From assembly GCA_011523155.1 (NCBI GenBank), contig WTHL01000100.1, positions 1 through 6,162 on the forward strand: a stretch of DNA of 6,162 nucleotides, written 5' to 3'. This DNA comes from Synechococcus sp. PL34863bin_39. Lineage in GTDB: Bacteria > Cyanobacteriota > Cyanobacteriia > PCC-6307 > Cyanobiaceae. Each line of letters starts with the position of its first letter. Position 1 is the stretch's first letter. Positions 5,694 through 6,162 of the stretch are shown one piece after another. A program made the translations under genes and the position numbers. Below the pieces are notes generated by a model that saw nothing but the letters and a program-made list of their open reading frames with translations, searched no databases and was not told the origin of the DNA.

Positions 5694-6162
5694 GTGCCGA
5701 TCCCCGCCTCCATTGTCACCCTGGTCCTCGGAATGATCCTGGTCCTCGGCGGACTCTGGGTCGGTCAGAACGTCAACCTTCTCCCGGCTGACGCCAGTGC
5801 CAATGCACCGGTCTACGACGAACTGTTTCGCGTTCTGTTCAGCATCGGAACGATTCTGTTTCTGGGAATCGTTGGCCTGGTGATCTTCAGCCTGGTGCGA
5901 TTCCGGCGACGCAGTGGGGAATTGGGTGACGGCCTGGCGATCGAAGGCAATCTTCCCCTGGAGATCTTCTGGACGGCCGTTCCTGCAATCGTCGTGCTCT
6001 TTGTCGGTCTTTACAGCTACGACATCTACGACCGCATGGGCGGGATGAATCCGCTGAACCACGGGATGGATCACGGCGCCATGGCTCACAACGGGATGGA
6101 TCACAGGTCGGAAGCCACCCGGAGCGAACCACCGGACGGATCCGATCAACGGCTCTGGGGTG
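5694..6162 (+). CDS. ctaC: Cytochrome c oxidase subunit II CtaC, N-terminal part (156 codons, runs off the window)
   Basis: CtaC carries the CuA centre that accepts electrons from cytochrome c (or another soluble carrier) in the aa3-type terminal oxidase. Only the membrane part is in the window. A hydrophobic segment at 5-24 is a signal peptide or first helix; further helices lie at about 47-68 and 92-112. The segment EGNLPLEIFWTAVPAIVVLF (84-103), with its conserved LEIFWTxxP, and YSYDIYD (107-113) identify the family. A Met/His-rich stretch follows (118-137), then the beginning of the cupredoxin part (QRLWG, 152-156). The CuA ligands would lie past the right edge. The start is GTG, supported by the Shine-Dalgarno sequence AGGGG. 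ctaD and ctaE would be expected downstream. The gene diverges from ctaA, whose product makes heme A for the same oxidase. Confidence 0.95.
   Translation, partial: MPIPASIVTLVLGMILVLGGLWVGQNVNLLPADASANAPVYDELFRVLFSIGTILFLGIVGLVIFSLVRFRRRSGELGDGLAIEGNLPLEIFWTAVPAIVVLFVGLYSYDIYDRMGGMNPLNHGMDHGAMAHNGMDHRSEATRSEPPDGSDQRLWG
6061..6104 (+). repeat. 14-bp direct repeat inside ctaC encoding the Met/His-rich segment
   Basis: ACGGGATGGATCAC occurs at 6061-6074 and again at 6091-6104, an exact copy spaced by 30 bp. The spacing is ten codons, so both copies are read in the same frame and give the repeated peptide GMDH. This looks like a short in-frame duplication that lengthened the loop after the last membrane helix. 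Confidence 0.8.

Noticed and set aside
5274..6149. Minus-strand open frame of 291 codons across ctaA start, the intergenic region and ctaC
   Set aside because: It would overlap ctaA on the same strand in another frame and run antisense to ctaC; no motif or plausible domain is visible.

Overview
The window looks like chromosomal DNA from a GC-rich cyanobacterium, most likely a marine picocyanobacterium of the Synechococcus type (or a high-GC Prochlorococcus relative). This rests on protein sequence character and gene layout: a cytochrome-oxidase subunit II gene (ctaC) facing away from ctaA-ctaB, followed by an ABC-2 exporter pair. No database search was possible, so the organism is an inference.

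Layout. From 5488 down to 59 the genes run leftward on the minus strand in one compact series: ctaA (heme A synthase), ctaB (protoheme IX farnesyltransferase), an ABC exporter ATPase, its ABC-2 membrane partner, an unrecognised Pro-rich protein of about 156 residues, nanE (ManNAc-6-phosphate 2-epimerase family), and a small protein of about 63 residues with a probable signal peptide. ctaA/ctaB overlap by 8 nt, and other junctions as far as nanE are only 3-48 nt, which suggests one operon. The small gene lies 106 nt beyond nanE, past a bulged hairpin, and may be transcribed separately. Positions 1-58 hold no gene I can assign.

On the right, ctaC runs rightward from a GTG at 5694 and leaves the window after 156 codons. 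The 205-bp gap between ctaA and ctaC must carry the divergent start signals. It holds two inverted repeats: a 15-bp palindrome at 5585-5599 and a 10-bp-arm hairpin at 5655-5682 that abuts the ctaC Shine-Dalgarno sequence.

How the genes fit together. CtaB farnesylates heme B to heme O, CtaA oxidises heme O to heme A, and CtaC is the CuA subunit of the aa3-type terminal oxidase that uses heme A. The ABC exporter and the unrecognised protein sit in the same transcription unit, but their link to oxidase assembly is only positional. NanE looks metabolically out of place. I see no mobile element, CRISPR array, tRNA or rRNA. No clearly new multi-gene system is evident; the most interesting points are the structured ctaC leader, the Met/His-rich CtaC insert, and the unexplained downstream genes.
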